Of a DNA stretch of 64,000 nt, positions 8,620-19,152 are shown in pieces. A program made the translations under genes and the position numbers. The stretch's first letter is position 1; each line of letters starts with the position of its first letter. This DNA is from JBBROS01 sp965217935. GTDB taxonomy: Bacteria > Pseudomonadota > Alphaproteobacteria > Acetobacterales > Acetobacteraceae. The notes below the pieces were generated by a model that did no database searches, was not told the origin of the DNA, and saw only the letters and a list, made by a program, of their open reading frames with translations. The stretch covers positions 248,001 through 312,000 of the forward strand of contig OZ244581.1 of the NCBI GenBank assembly GCA_965217935.1, written 5' to 3'.

Positions 8620-9756
8620 GTGAGTATTGCGTCTCGTCTAACTGACATCCCCCATCCTGGGGAGTTCATTCGAGAGGAGCTAGAAGCAAGGGACTGGTCG
8701 CAACGAGACCTGTCCTACATTCTTGGCGTGCCTGAGCAGGCCGTGAACGTAATCGTCGCTGGGAAGCGTGGCATCAGCCCTGAGATGGCTGGAGCCTTCG
8801 GCAAAGCATTTGATATTTCCGCTGAGTATTTTGCCAACCTGCAGCAGGCTTACGAGATGGCGAATGCTAGGGCACCTGACCCCGGCATAGCGCGTCGAGC
8901 AATGCTCCAAAACGCCTTTCCTGTCCGGGAGATGATAAAGCGCGGCTGGCTTGAGAATACTGACGTAGGCCTTCTTGAGGCACAGATGATGCGGTTCTTC
9001 TGCAAGAATGATCTTGCGGAGATACCTCATCTCGTCCATGCGGCAAAGAAGGCAGATTACGCCGGGACTACGCCCGCTCAGTTAGCATGGCTTTTTCGGG
9101 TGCGTCAGATAGCGGCGGAGATCGTTGTGCCTGCCTATTCGGAAAAGAAGTTGCGCGCCTTCATCGGGGAGCTTCCACGGTATATGACTGACCCTGAGGA
9201 GGTGCGTCATGTGCCGCGCGGGCTAGCCGAATGCGGCATCAGGTTCGCAGTCGTGGAAACGCTGCCGAAGGCAAGTATTGATGGTGTCTGCTTCTGGCAA
9301 GACAACACTTCCCCTGTGGTTGGAATGACCGTGCGCCAAGATAGGATTGATAACTTCTGGTTTGTGCTGCGGCATGAGCTGGAGCATGTCTTGCAGAAGG
9401 ACGGGCGCGGCGAGCTAAACGCGGAGAAGGTTGACGTTGACCTTGAGGGCAGCAGCGCAGGAAAGGGCGACATAGCTGTTGAGGAACGCAGAGCTAATGA
9501 CGCTGCTGCAGACTTCTGCGTCCCTGCGGCTGATCTGGACTCGTTCTATGCTCGCAAGGCCCCTTTTATCTCTGAGCGCGACACGCTCGGCTTTGCTGCC
9601 CGCGTACAGAGGCATCCTGGCATAGTTGTTGGGCAGATACAGAGGCGGATGGAGCGATACGATTGGTTGGCCAGGCACAAGGTTAAAGTTCGGCAGTTCA
9701 TTGTTGACAACTGCACTATTGATGGCTGGGGCGTCCCCGCTCCCGTGTCTTTGTAA
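8620..9756 (+). CDS. HigA-like antitoxin fused to an ImmA/IrrE (M78) metallopeptidase domain
   Basis: 378 residues from GTG 8620, preceded by AGGAGGGG. Residues 10-75 form a HigA helix-turn-helix of the XRE type (HPGEFIREELEARDWSQRDL, then VPEQAVNVIVAGKRGISP). The C-terminal half is an M78 peptidase. RHELEHVL supplies the zinc motif HELEH at 252-256, and EERRANDAAADF (288-299) fits the segment carrying the third ligand. Proteins of this design repress their own promoter and neutralise HigB-type toxins; the peptidase part may cleave a regulator or the protein itself in response to a signal, as ImmA does. That role is inferred. It lies between higB and a third, co-directional gene 12 bases downstream. 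Confidence 0.85.
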   Translation: MSIASRLTDIPHPGEFIREELEARDWSQRDLSYILGVPEQAVNVIVAGKRGISPEMAGAFGKAFDISAEYFANLQQAYEMANARAPDPGIARRAMLQNAFPVREMIKRGWLENTDVGLLEAQMMRFFCKNDLAEIPHLVHAAKKADYAGTTPAQLAWLFRVRQIAAEIVVPAYSEKKLRAFIGELPRYMTDPEEVRHVPRGLAECGIRFAVVETLPKASIDGVCFWQDNTSPVVGMTVRQDRIDNFWFVLRHELEHVLQKDGRGELNAEKVDVDLEGSSAGKGDIAVEERRANDAAADFCVPAADLDSFYARKAPFISERDTLGFAARVQRHPGIVVGQIQRRMERYDWLARHKVKVRQFIVDNCTIDGWGVPAPVSL

Positions 9757-9768
9757 GGAATTATCGAG

Positions 9769-10239
9769 ATGGCGACTTACAATGAGCAATTACAGCGCAT
9801 TTGGCACGCTTACAAAAAGCAGCACGGGATTGAACCCTCAACTCTGCGGACTGCCGTTCAGTGGGGCGTAACGCAAGGTATGATCGCAATTCCCGACGCC
9901 GACCCTCTTGGTAAGCTGGTGGAGGATATGTCGGCAGCTTTGCGTGAAGAATATGCTACCGATAGCGAGGGCCGTCGCTACCGCGTTAACCACGCCGTTC
10001 GCGTCACGAAGGGCGGCGTCCAGTACACTTTCTGGGCGATAATGAAGGATGCCTCTCGTGACCACATGCAAAAGGCTTTCATCCAAAGGCGAGGGCAGAT
10101 CGTTGGCGACTGCGTGCAGCTTGCGACGGACGTTGAGGCCTACAACTCAATGAATGCTGACCAGCCTGCAATTCAGATGGTGCTTGATTTTAAGGATGAC
10201 GTTGAAGAGCGGCGCTACTGGGGAAAGAAAGCGGCTTAG
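9769..10239 (+). CDS. Uncharacterised third gene of the higBA operon
   Basis: 156 residues, start ATG 9769 only 12 bases after the HigA-peptidase stop, with GAGAT upstream. I recognise no family. The sequence is polar and soluble, with no signal peptide or membrane segment. One part reads TDSEGRRYRVNHAVRVTKGG, then a beta-rich stretch VQYTFWAIMKDASRDHMQKA, suggesting a small alpha/beta fold. Tight spacing implies co-expression with the toxin-antitoxin pair, so it could be a third component, a peptidase substrate or simple cargo. Its 3' end overlaps the convergent gene at 10236 by four bases. Confidence 0.65.
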   Translation: MATYNEQLQRIWHAYKKQHGIEPSTLRTAVQWGVTQGMIAIPDADPLGKLVEDMSAALREEYATDSEGRRYRVNHAVRVTKGGVQYTFWAIMKDASRDHMQKAFIQRRGQIVGDCVQLATDVEAYNSMNADQPAIQMVLDFKDDVEERRYWGKKAA

Positions 10240-10460
10240 CTTTTCTTCCAACGAGCAGCAGCGCCAGCGCGGGCTATCTCGGATCGCTGTTCTGGCGTCA
10301 AGGTTGCAGCCCTTGCGGGTCCGCCCTTGCTTCCGCCCAGCCGTGCGCGGGCACCTGGGGCATCATCCACCGCATCCGGCACCTGCCCTGTTGTGATATC
10401 GACCATGAGCTTGCCAAGCTGGATAGGGTCGCGGGGGCGGGGCGTGCGCTTCATTGCCAT
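10236..10460 (-). CDS. Small basic protein, conserved hypothetical
   Basis: 74 residues, or 72 from the internal ATG of MKRTPRPRDPIQLGK. The protein is strongly basic. It starts with the recurring pattern RPRDPIQLGKLMVDITTGQV and ends LTPEQRSEIARAGAAARWKK, a form seen in many short hypothetical alphaproteobacterial proteins. Its function is unknown; nucleic-acid binding is plausible from composition only. It converges on the third gene of the hig operon and overlaps its end by four bases. Confidence 0.6.
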   Translation of the reverse strand: MAMKRTPRPRDPIQLGKLMVDITTGQVPDAVDDAPGARARLGGSKGGPARAATLTPEQRSEIARAGAAARWKKS

Positions 10461-10517
10461 GAGGCTAATATGGCATGTCGCCGTTTCAGATACACGCCTA
10501 GACTGTTAGGATTATAA

Positions 10518-11308
10518 TCAGGACAGTTCAAACTGACCCACCACCCCCTCGCCTCGCCGCATCCCGAGATCGTAAAGCAGACGAACAATCAGCTCGTTCC
10601 GTCTCTGGACCGGCGGCTCCCATGGATTGTCGGCGTGGCCAGGCCTGATAGCGGCCAGGAGGACCAAGCGCGTCTCCTGGGCGAGGCCTTCACGGGACTC
10701 TCCTACGCCACGGGTAGGAAGGAAAGCGCGGCAGCGCTCCCGCAGAATACTGAGGATGGCCTTGCGGCTCTCCTCATAAAGTCTCCGCGCATCGCTGGCT
10801 GGCTCCATCCTGGAGACATGGGCGAAGCTGACATGGTCAAGGAAGGCGTGGATTGCCGTAAGGCGATTGCCGACATCGGTCCGGACGCCTGGCCTGCCGG
10901 ACTCTTTCAGCTTGCGCCCCCGAATGGAAACCATACTCCTTCCAGCATCCCGAATTTCGAGGACCGCCGCGACCGCGTCTGAAAGGGGTTGGCGGCAGAA
11001 CCGATCTAAATCGTTGAGCTGCTCCAGGGTGAAAAAGCCGGCCGACCGAATGAGGCCCTCGGGCGTGCAAGCCCGGGCATCGGCCCAGAGATAGAGCAGC
11101 ATGAGATGCCGCAGCTGCTTTTCGAGGGTCGCGGCGGCCTTGTTAAGAGGGCGCTCGCGGTGATCCAATAAGTCGCCGCCTCGATCGGCAAACCGGTTGC
11201 CCGGCGGACTAGCAGCGGCAGCCTCTCCCCAGACTCGAAACGGACCCATCCGATTATATAGGGATTACCCTCCTCAACCAGGGGCAGAACGGGTTCTGAT
11301 CTTGGCAT
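10518..11308 (-). pseudogene. Tyrosine recombinase (phage/island integrase), frameshifted and truncated
   Basis: Translation starts at ATG 11308 (MPRSEPVLPLVEEGNPYIIG) and reads to about 11160 (AATYWIT). The natural continuation (RERPLNKAAATLEKQL) is one frame off, consistent with loss of one base near 11159. The second frame gives a SAM-like core-binding domain and runs to NELIVRLLYDLGMRRGE. This contains the first catalytic arginine of tyrosine recombinases. The frame then diverges and stops at 10518, so the H-x-x-R and tyrosine regions are missing. The protein cannot be active. Its position between accessory genes and the core ssb gene, with tRNA-Ser at the far end, fits a decayed genomic island. 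Confidence 0.75.
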
Positions 11309-11366
11309 TCTGAGTCAATTCTCTGAATTCAACTAAAAGAATCGCTTGTCGAATTGCAAATGTCAA

Positions 11367-11390
11367 GAAAAAGGCCGCATTTCTGCGGCC
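11367..11390 (-). terminator. Rho-independent terminator of ssb
   Basis: On the minus strand a perfect 7-bp stem GGCCGCA/TGCGGCC with a GAAA loop is followed by TTTTT. It lies 40 bases past the ssb stop codon in the direction of ssb transcription. Confidence 0.8.
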
Positions 11391-11430
11391 TATTAGCAGC
11401 TATTTGGTTTACAAACCAAGGTGGTACTTC

Positions 11431-11931
11431 CTAGAATGGAATCTCATCGTCTAAATCGCTGCCGCCCTTGTTCGTATCCCAGCTCGGCCCACCAGAGCGT
11501 GCCGGCTGCTGTCGTTGAAACCCGCCGCTCTCACGACCGCTGCCGTAGTTGCCGCCGCCTTCGAGGCTTCCGCCGCCATCCTCCCGCCCGCTCAGGAACG
11601 TCATCTCGCCGCGAAACGGGCCAACGATGATCTCGGTGATATACCGCTCCTGGCCGCCCGCTTCGTATTTTCGAGACTGCACTGATCCCTCGATGTAAAC
11701 CTTGGAGCCCTTTTTGAGATAGCGTTCGGCCAATTCCGCAAGCTTCTCGTTGCGGATGACAACGTTATGCCATTCCGTCTTCTCGCGCCGCTCGCCCGAG
11801 CCGCGGTCGTTCCAGGTCTCAGACGTGGCAAGAGAGAAACTGACCACCTTGCCGCCATTCTGAAAACTGCGGCTTTCCGGGTCCTTGCCCAGGTTGCCGA
11901 TCAGGATCACCTTGTTGACGCTACCAGCCAT
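11431..11931 (-). CDS. ssb: Single-stranded DNA-binding protein
   Basis: 166 residues starting MAGSVNKVILIGNLGKDPES at 11931, preceded by GGAGGTTTTG. The OB fold covers residues 1-110 (WNDRGSGERREKTEWHNVVI, then YLKKGSKVYIEGSVQSRKYE). A glycine-rich flexible linker follows, ending in the acidic tip DLDDEIPF that binds repair and replication partners. A longer in-frame extension upstream to 12588 runs antisense through uvrA and is not real. SSB coats single-stranded DNA in replication, recombination and repair. It is divergent from uvrA, and the shared intergenic region carries an SOS operator at 12030-12044, closer to the uvrA start. A strong terminator lies downstream. Confidence 0.97.
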   Translation of the reverse strand: MAGSVNKVILIGNLGKDPESRSFQNGGKVVSFSLATSETWNDRGSGERREKTEWHNVVIRNEKLAELAERYLKKGSKVYIEGSVQSRKYEAGGQERYITEIIVGPFRGEMTFLSGREDGGGSLEGGGNYGSGRESGGFQRQQPARSGGPSWDTNKGGSDLDDEIPF

Positions 11932-12029
11932 CAAAACCTCCGCTTGACACTCCGCACTGTATCCGCTGTCCGGGTTCAGGACCAGCGATGCAGGCTTTCC
12001 AATTCCGCGCTGCAATGCCATATATTGTA

Positions 12030-12044
12030 GAACGATTCCAGAAC
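12030..12044 (+). promoter_or_regulatory. LexA (SOS) box between ssb and uvrA
   Basis: GAAC-GATTCCA-GAAC, the inverse of the alphaproteobacterial LexA site GTTC-N7-GTTC, 26 bases upstream of the uvrA start. LexA would repress uvrA and possibly ssb until DNA damage. Confidence 0.8.
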
Positions 12045-12069
12045 GACAGCCGCTGCTGCTGAAGGACGA

Positions 12070-14922
<2,853 letters not shown>

Positions 14923-15055
14923 TCCGCCCGAAGTCCTCAGGTCTCGCAAGCGGTAATGAATGTTGGTAACTGATTGCTTTTGTTGTTGTAAATATCTTTG
15001 ACGTTCTCGTGATTGTCTTAATTTTAAAACGATATACTTCATGGTATTAGCCTGA

Positions 15056-15071
15056 TGGCATAGTCCTTGCT
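15056..15071 (+). promoter_or_regulatory. Sigma-54 promoter for the PEP-CTERM gene
   Basis: TGGCATAGTCCTTGCT matches the sigma-54 consensus TGGCAC-N5-TTGCW, with GG at -24 and GC at -12 correctly spaced. It sits 47 bases before the chosen start codon of the PEP-CTERM protein. Sigma-54 sites with the PrsK/PrsR pair are known upstream of PEP-CTERM genes in other bacteria. Confidence 0.75.
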
Positions 15072-15117
15072 CGATGGTTTCCAGCGCGGGTTGGCGTGGT
15101 GCCGACTCTTCCGGAGA

Positions 15118-15867
15118 ATGATTGTGACAAGGCTCAAAAACGTCCTTTTGACCGGTGCGGCCGGGTTACTGCTGGCCGGAACCGCGGCGCCAGCCCAGGC
15201 GGCGGTCATCACCACGGCAACGCAGACCGTGAACTTCCCCTCGCAACTGACCGATTTCAGCAACCGGCAGGGTATGTTCAACCTGTTCGACACCAATCTC
15301 GGCACGCTGCTGTCCATCAACGTCCGGGACACCTACCAGGAAAACTCAACGCTCTCGGTGACCAACACCGGAAGCTCGGCGTCGTCCGGCACGGTTCGCA
15401 CCGCGTCCGATTTCACCTTGAGCGCGCTCGATAGCGGCCAGGACGCCGTGATCCAAGCTCTGCTGCCGACGCTATCGGCCTTGGGGACCGCGCGCAGCTA
15501 TTCGCTGCCCGCGGGCCAATCGGTGAGCGGGCTGATCAGCAACTCGCCGGTCGTGAACTCCGGCCTGCAAACCTCGGCCGCATCCAGCGATCTGGCGCCG
15601 TTTGCCGTCGCCAACGGCGGCACGGGAACCATCTTGGCCAGCACGTTCACGCAGTCGTTGCTGGGCAACACCGGCGGCAACACCAACGCGGCGCAGACCA
15701 CCTACGGCACGGCCGGGTTCTATATCTTCTATACCTACGACGACTCCACAGCGTCGCCGCCGGCCCCGACACCGCCGGACACCGCCGTTCCGGAGCCGGC
15801 CTCCCTGGTCGTTCTCGGCGCCAGCCTCATGGGGCTTGGCTTCGCCGGCCGCCGTCGCCGGAGCTGA
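15118..15867 (+). CDS. PEP-CTERM sorted secreted protein (choice-of-anchor E type)
   Basis: 249 residues from ATG 15118 (MIVTRLKNVLLTG). The longer frame upstream would start inside the sigma-54 promoter and is rejected. A signal peptide ends near APAQAAV. The body is rich in Ser, Thr, Asn and Gly and opens with a beta-type segment (FNLFDTNLGTLLSINVRDTY) like the choice-of-anchor E domain. A proline-rich linker precedes the C-terminal sorting signal VPEPASLVVLGASLMGLGFA, followed by GRRRRS. Such proteins are cut and attached by exosortase during exopolysaccharide-linked export. The chain-length and export genes at 19153-21340 fit the same system; the exosortase itself is not in the window. 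Confidence 0.9.
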   Translation: MIVTRLKNVLLTGAAGLLLAGTAAPAQAAVITTATQTVNFPSQLTDFSNRQGMFNLFDTNLGTLLSINVRDTYQENSTLSVTNTGSSASSGTVRTASDFTLSALDSGQDAVIQALLPTLSALGTARSYSLPAGQSVSGLISNSPVVNSGLQTSAASSDLAPFAVANGGTGTILASTFTQSLLGNTGGNTNAAQTTYGTAGFYIFYTYDDSTASPPAPTPPDTAVPEPASLVVLGASLMGLGFAGRRRRS

Positions 15868-15907
15868 CGCGATCGAGGGGCGTCACCCCGGTGGCGCCTC
15901 TCCCCTA

Positions 15908-16663
15908 TCAAACCCGGCCGGTGATGGCCGCCTGCAAAACCGCTGCCCGGCCGCCGCCCGGCTTGCCGCGCAACGCGCGCCGGGCCAGCACGACGGGAAG
16001 AACCGGCGCGATCCCGGCCCGCGGCACGGCCGGTACGCAATCGAGCCAAGCCCGCGCGACGGTTTCAAGCCGCTCCCGCGTCGCAGGCGGAATCCGTCCC
16101 GTCGCCGCCACGATCGCGCCCGATGACCCGGCCTCGCTCAGCAGGTCCTCCGGCGCCACGCACCTGCCTTGCCGGGCGAGCGCCGACACGTTCCGCAGCA
16201 CCCCGGTAATCCCGTAGGCAGCCCCGGCCGAGCGGAACGACTCCGGCTCATGCAGCCCGAGCGCCCGGGATGCCGAGACCATCACGCCTCCGGCCGTGCC
16301 TCGGATATAGGCCTCGAAGTCGGAGAACGATTCGATCCGGTCCGTCTCCGCCTCGCGGGCGTCGATCATGCTGCCCAAATCGGCGGCAAGCAGCCTACCT
16401 TCGTCTAGCGCCTCGCCAACCGGCGTTGCCACTTCGTGCCGCCGCCGCGCACCCTCCACCACCTCGCGCCACCACTGCAGCCGGATCATGGCCGCCATCG
16501 GCTCCCTGACCGCCTCGCGTGCCCGGGCAAGCTCATGATTGAAAGCGTAGAGGGCGAACAGCGTCTCACGATGCTGGGCCGGCGCGAACAAGGCCGTGAA
16601 GTAGCGGTCCGGATCGTGCTTGCGGACGATCTCGCCGACAGACGACAATAAAGTGACAGGCAT
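15908..16663 (-). CDS. Squalene/phytoene synthase family protein
   Basis: 251 residues from ATG 16663 (MPVTLLSSVGEIVRKHDPDR). An extension to 16822 runs antisense into sodB. The fold is that of head-to-head prenyl synthases: RYFTALFAPAQHRETLFALY, then WWREVVEGARR and a C-terminal half with GAAYGITGVLRNVSALARQG. The usual aspartate-rich DxxxD motifs are weak, so this fits the NDUFAF6-like branch (SQS/PSY family proteins linked to respiratory complex I assembly) better than a true squalene or phytoene synthase. The assignment to a branch is inference. It converges on the PEP-CTERM gene and is divergent from sodB. Confidence 0.72.
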   Translation of the reverse strand: MPVTLLSSVGEIVRKHDPDRYFTALFAPAQHRETLFALYAFNHELARAREAVREPMAAMIRLQWWREVVEGARRRHEVATPVGEALDEGRLLAADLGSMIDAREAETDRIESFSDFEAYIRGTAGGVMVSASRALGLHEPESFRSAGAAYGITGVLRNVSALARQGRCVAPEDLLSEAGSSGAIVAATGRIPPATRERLETVARAWLDCVPAVPRAGIAPVLPVVLARRALRGKPGGGRAAVLQAAITGRV

Positions 16664-16779
16664 CCGAGGCAAATGCCGCCGCCGGGCGCCCTTCGCAAGC
16701 CGTCGTGACCTAACCCTTCTTGACGCTGGGCTGCCGCCGCGGCCACTCTCCGCCCCGCAACAGCTTTTTGAGGACACCG

Positions 16780-17382
16780 ATGGCGTTTGAACTTCCCCCC
16801 CTTCCCTACTCCCACTCCGCACTCGCGGCCCGCGGCATGTGCCAGGAAACGCTTGAGCTGCACCACGACAAGCACCACCAGGCCTATGTCACCGCGCTCA
16901 ACGGTTTGGTCGAGAAAGACTCGGCCCTGCAGGGCAAGTCGCTCGAAGAGATCGTCATGATGGCGAACGGCAAGCCGGACATGGCGCCGGTGTTCAACAA
17001 CGCCGGGCAGCATTGGAACCATATCGAGTTCTGGCAGATGATGTCGCCGAACGGCGGCGCGATCCCGAGCGCGCTGGAGAGCAAGCTCAGCAGCGATTTC
17101 GGCAGCGTCCAGTCATTCAAGGACGCATTCAAGACCGCGGCGACCGGCCAATTTGGCTCAGGCTGGGCGTGGCTGGTGCAAGGCTCCGACGGCAAGCTCA
17201 AGGTGACCAAGACGCCGAACGGCTCCAATCCGCTCGCCACCAGTGAAGGCGCCGCGTTGCTCGGATGCGACGTGTGGGAGCACAGCTACTATCTCGATTT
17301 CCGCAACCGCCGCCCGGACTACGTGACCAACTGGCTCGATAAGATCGCCAACTACGAGTATGCCGCCAGCAAGCTGCAGTAA
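16780..17382 (+). CDS. sodB: Superoxide dismutase, iron type
   Basis: 200 residues from ATG 16780 (MAFELPPLPYSHSALAARGM). It dismutes superoxide to oxygen and hydrogen peroxide in the cytoplasm. The metal ligands are visible: His28 in ELHHDKHH, His81 in HWNH, and the Asp and His of CDVWEHSYY. Gln77 in NNAGQHWNH is placed as in iron enzymes. Length and order match SodB. An upstream in-frame extension from 16720 lacks conservation. The gene is followed by one copy of the interspersed repeat (17414-17499) and a hairpin, then by the convergent yajC. Confidence 0.96.
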   Translation: MAFELPPLPYSHSALAARGMCQETLELHHDKHHQAYVTALNGLVEKDSALQGKSLEEIVMMANGKPDMAPVFNNAGQHWNHIEFWQMMSPNGGAIPSALESKLSSDFGSVQSFKDAFKTAATGQFGSGWAWLVQGSDGKLKVTKTPNGSNPLATSEGAALLGCDVWEHSYYLDFRNRRPDYVTNWLDKIANYEYAASKLQ

Positions 17383-17413
17383 CCTAAAACAAGGGCGGCG
17401 ACTGCATCAGTAT

Positions 17414-17499
17414 GGCAGCGCGCCGACAAGGTTGCCCGGCAAAAAGGCGCAAGGCGCTGGTTCGACCGATCGAGTCATGGCGGTTGCGTTCAAACGAGC
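17414..17499 (+). repeat. Interspersed ~90-bp repeat, copy A
   Basis: One of four similar intergenic segments. Core words are GTTGCCCGGCAAAAAGGC, GGCGCTGGTTCGACCGATCG and TCATGGCGGT. It starts about 30 bases after the sodB stop. Compare 31036-31130, 38882-38968 and 53763-53865. Confidence 0.75.
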
Positions 17500-17505
17500 C
17501 CCAAG

Positions 17506-17532
17506 GCCATGACCGGATTTCCCGGTCATGGC
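17506..17532. terminator. Bidirectional-looking hairpin between sodB and yajC
   Basis: A perfect 11-bp stem (GCCATGACCGG and its complement, loop ATTTC) lies at the convergence of sodB and yajC and contains the yajC stop codon. T-runs are weak on both sides, so intrinsic termination is likely but not certain. Confidence 0.55.
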
Positions 17533-17876
17533 GCCTGTTTCGTGACGGCTTTGGCGTCATTGGCCGCAACGGGTTTGATGACCGATGTAATGGTCTCGCG
17601 CAGCACGGTCACGCGGACGCTTGGCGCAATCTCGACCTCGACGTCGTTCGACCCCTCCTTCACTTTCTGCACCGTCGCTATGATTCCCCCGGCGGTCACC
17701 ACGCGGTCGCCCCGGCGCAAGGCGGACAGCATCGCCTTCATCTCTTTCTGACGAGTCTGTTGCGGGCGGATCAGCAGGAAGTAGAACACGGCGAAGATCA
17801 GCAGCAACGGCAGGAATTGCATCGCAGTTCCGGCGAGTCCGGCGGCGTCCTGAGCATAGGCGGAGGAAATCAGCAT
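17526..17876 (-). CDS. yajC: Preprotein translocase subunit YajC
   Basis: 116 residues starting MLISSAYAQDAAGLAGTAMQ. A single membrane segment, about residues 18-38 (FLPLLLIFAVFYFLLIRP), is followed by the family signature RPQQTRQKEMKAMLSALRRG and GDRVVTAGGIIATVQKV. YajC associates with SecDF at the Sec translocon. The gene is convergent with sodB; its stop codon is inside the shared hairpin. secD, often next to yajC, is not beside it. Divergent from the DUF815 ATPase, whose start is 85 bases away. Confidence 0.94.
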   Translation of the reverse strand: MLISSAYAQDAAGLAGTAMQFLPLLLIFAVFYFLLIRPQQTRQKEMKAMLSALRRGDRVVTAGGIIATVQKVKEGSNDVEVEIAPSVRVTVLRETITSVIKPVAANDAKAVTKQAP

Positions 17877-17961
17877 CTTTGGTCCTGGGTTGCCGTGGCA
17901 GTGGCGGGACCATAGTTTGACGCCCCTCGCCGTCAAGCCATCGGGATCGATCCTCGCCTTC

Positions 17962-18813
17962 ATGACACCAGACACGCTCGCTACGCTGGCCCGCATCGCG
18001 GACGCGCTCGATCGCCTGGCGCCGCCTCCGCCGGCGCCCGCATCGCTTGCGGACGCGGACGCCTTCATATGGCATCCCAACGGGAACCGCCTGACGCCGG
18101 TCACCGCGATATCTCGGGTCGAGATCGGTTTGCTGAAGGGCGTCGAGCGGCAGAAACGGCTGGTGCTCGACAACACCTTGCGCTTCGCCGCCGGGCATCC
18201 GGCGAACAACGCCATGCTTTGGGGCGCGCGCGGCATGGGCAAGTCGTCGCTGGTCAAGGCGGCGCACGCGGCGGCGAACGCGGCCCGGCCAGGCAGCCTC
18301 GTCCTGATCGAGATCCATCGCGAGGACATCCGGACCCTGCCCGATCTGCTGAACCTGCTGCGCGGCCGGTCGCAGCGCTGCCTGATCTTGTGCGACGACC
18401 TGTCGTTCGAGCGGGAAGATGCCGACTACAAGGCGCTGAAATCGGTGCTGGACGGCGGCATCGAGGGCCGCCCGGCCAACGCCCTGTTCTATGCCACCAG
18501 CAACCGCCGCCACCTCATGCCGCGCGACATGATCGACAACGAGCGCGCCACCGCGATCAGCCCGGGCGAGGCGACCGAGGAGAAAGTTTCCCTCTCCGAC
18601 CGCTTCGGCCTGTGGATCGGTTTCCACAACTGCGACCAGGGCGCCTATTTCGACATGGTGGACGGCTACGCCCAAGCATTCGGCCTCCCTCTCGCGCCGG
18701 ACCAGCTTCATGCCGAAGCGGCGGCGTGGAGCGTCGGCCGCGGAGCGCGGTCTGGGCGGGTCGCGTGGCAGTTCATCCAGGACCTGGCCGGTCGGCTGGC
18801 CGAAGGGAACTGA
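17962..18813 (+). CDS. DUF815 family AAA ATPase
   Basis: 283 residues from ATG 17962 (MTPDTLATLARIADALDRLA). Walker A is GARGMGKS in MLWGARGMGKSSLVKAAHAA, and a Walker B-like segment is RCLILCDDLSFE. YATSNRRHLMPRDM contains the sensor-1 Asn. The length and the segment HPNGNRLTPVTAISRVEIGL match DUF815 proteins, which commonly flank yajC in alphaproteobacteria. The biochemical role is not established. An upstream frame extension from 17890 overlaps the yajC promoter region and is not favoured. Confidence 0.9.
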   Translation: MTPDTLATLARIADALDRLAPPPPAPASLADADAFIWHPNGNRLTPVTAISRVEIGLLKGVERQKRLVLDNTLRFAAGHPANNAMLWGARGMGKSSLVKAAHAAANAARPGSLVLIEIHREDIRTLPDLLNLLRGRSQRCLILCDDLSFEREDADYKALKSVLDGGIEGRPANALFYATSNRRHLMPRDMIDNERATAISPGEATEEKVSLSDRFGLWIGFHNCDQGAYFDMVDGYAQAFGLPLAPDQLHAEAAAWSVGRGARSGRVAWQFIQDLAGRLAEGN

Positions 18814-19152
18814 GCGCCGTGCCCGGCGATCTGCTATGGGTGGCGAACAACCGCGGCTTGTGGTCGGACCGCGTGCGCGGGCAGGTGCGGAACATGGGCG
18901 CGGCCCGCGATCCCGGCTAAACGCAACGCGGGGGAACGCTCATGCGGAAGGCTGACAGGCTTGGGCGCGAAGCGGACTGGCCGGGCCGTGGCAACGCGCC
19001 ACGAGAAACTCGCCCCATCCTGTATGAAGGTCCATGTATCGTTGCATGGATTGAGCAACAGCCAGTAATCAAGCCCCGACAGGAGCCTGGCCAGGCGAGG
19101 CCCTTCGCTAACACATTGCAATTTTCAAAAATTCAAAGAAGCCGATCAATGA
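18814..19152. other. Intergenic stretch without a recognisable gene
   Basis: 339 bases between convergent genes. A 33-codon frame starting GTG at 18819 (VPGDLLWVANNRGLWSDRVR) might be a relic, but it matches nothing I know. Near 19141-19155 there is a small palindrome-rich stretch (GATCAATGATC) just past the end of the chain-length gene. No convincing tRNA, terminator or repeat was seen. Confidence 0.5.

Noticed and set aside
8241..10540. Shared TGGGTCAGTT at 8241 and, inverted, at 10531-10540 as ends of a composite element
   Set aside because: Only 10 bases match and the left end of the IS1-like element shows no such word; chance is likely.
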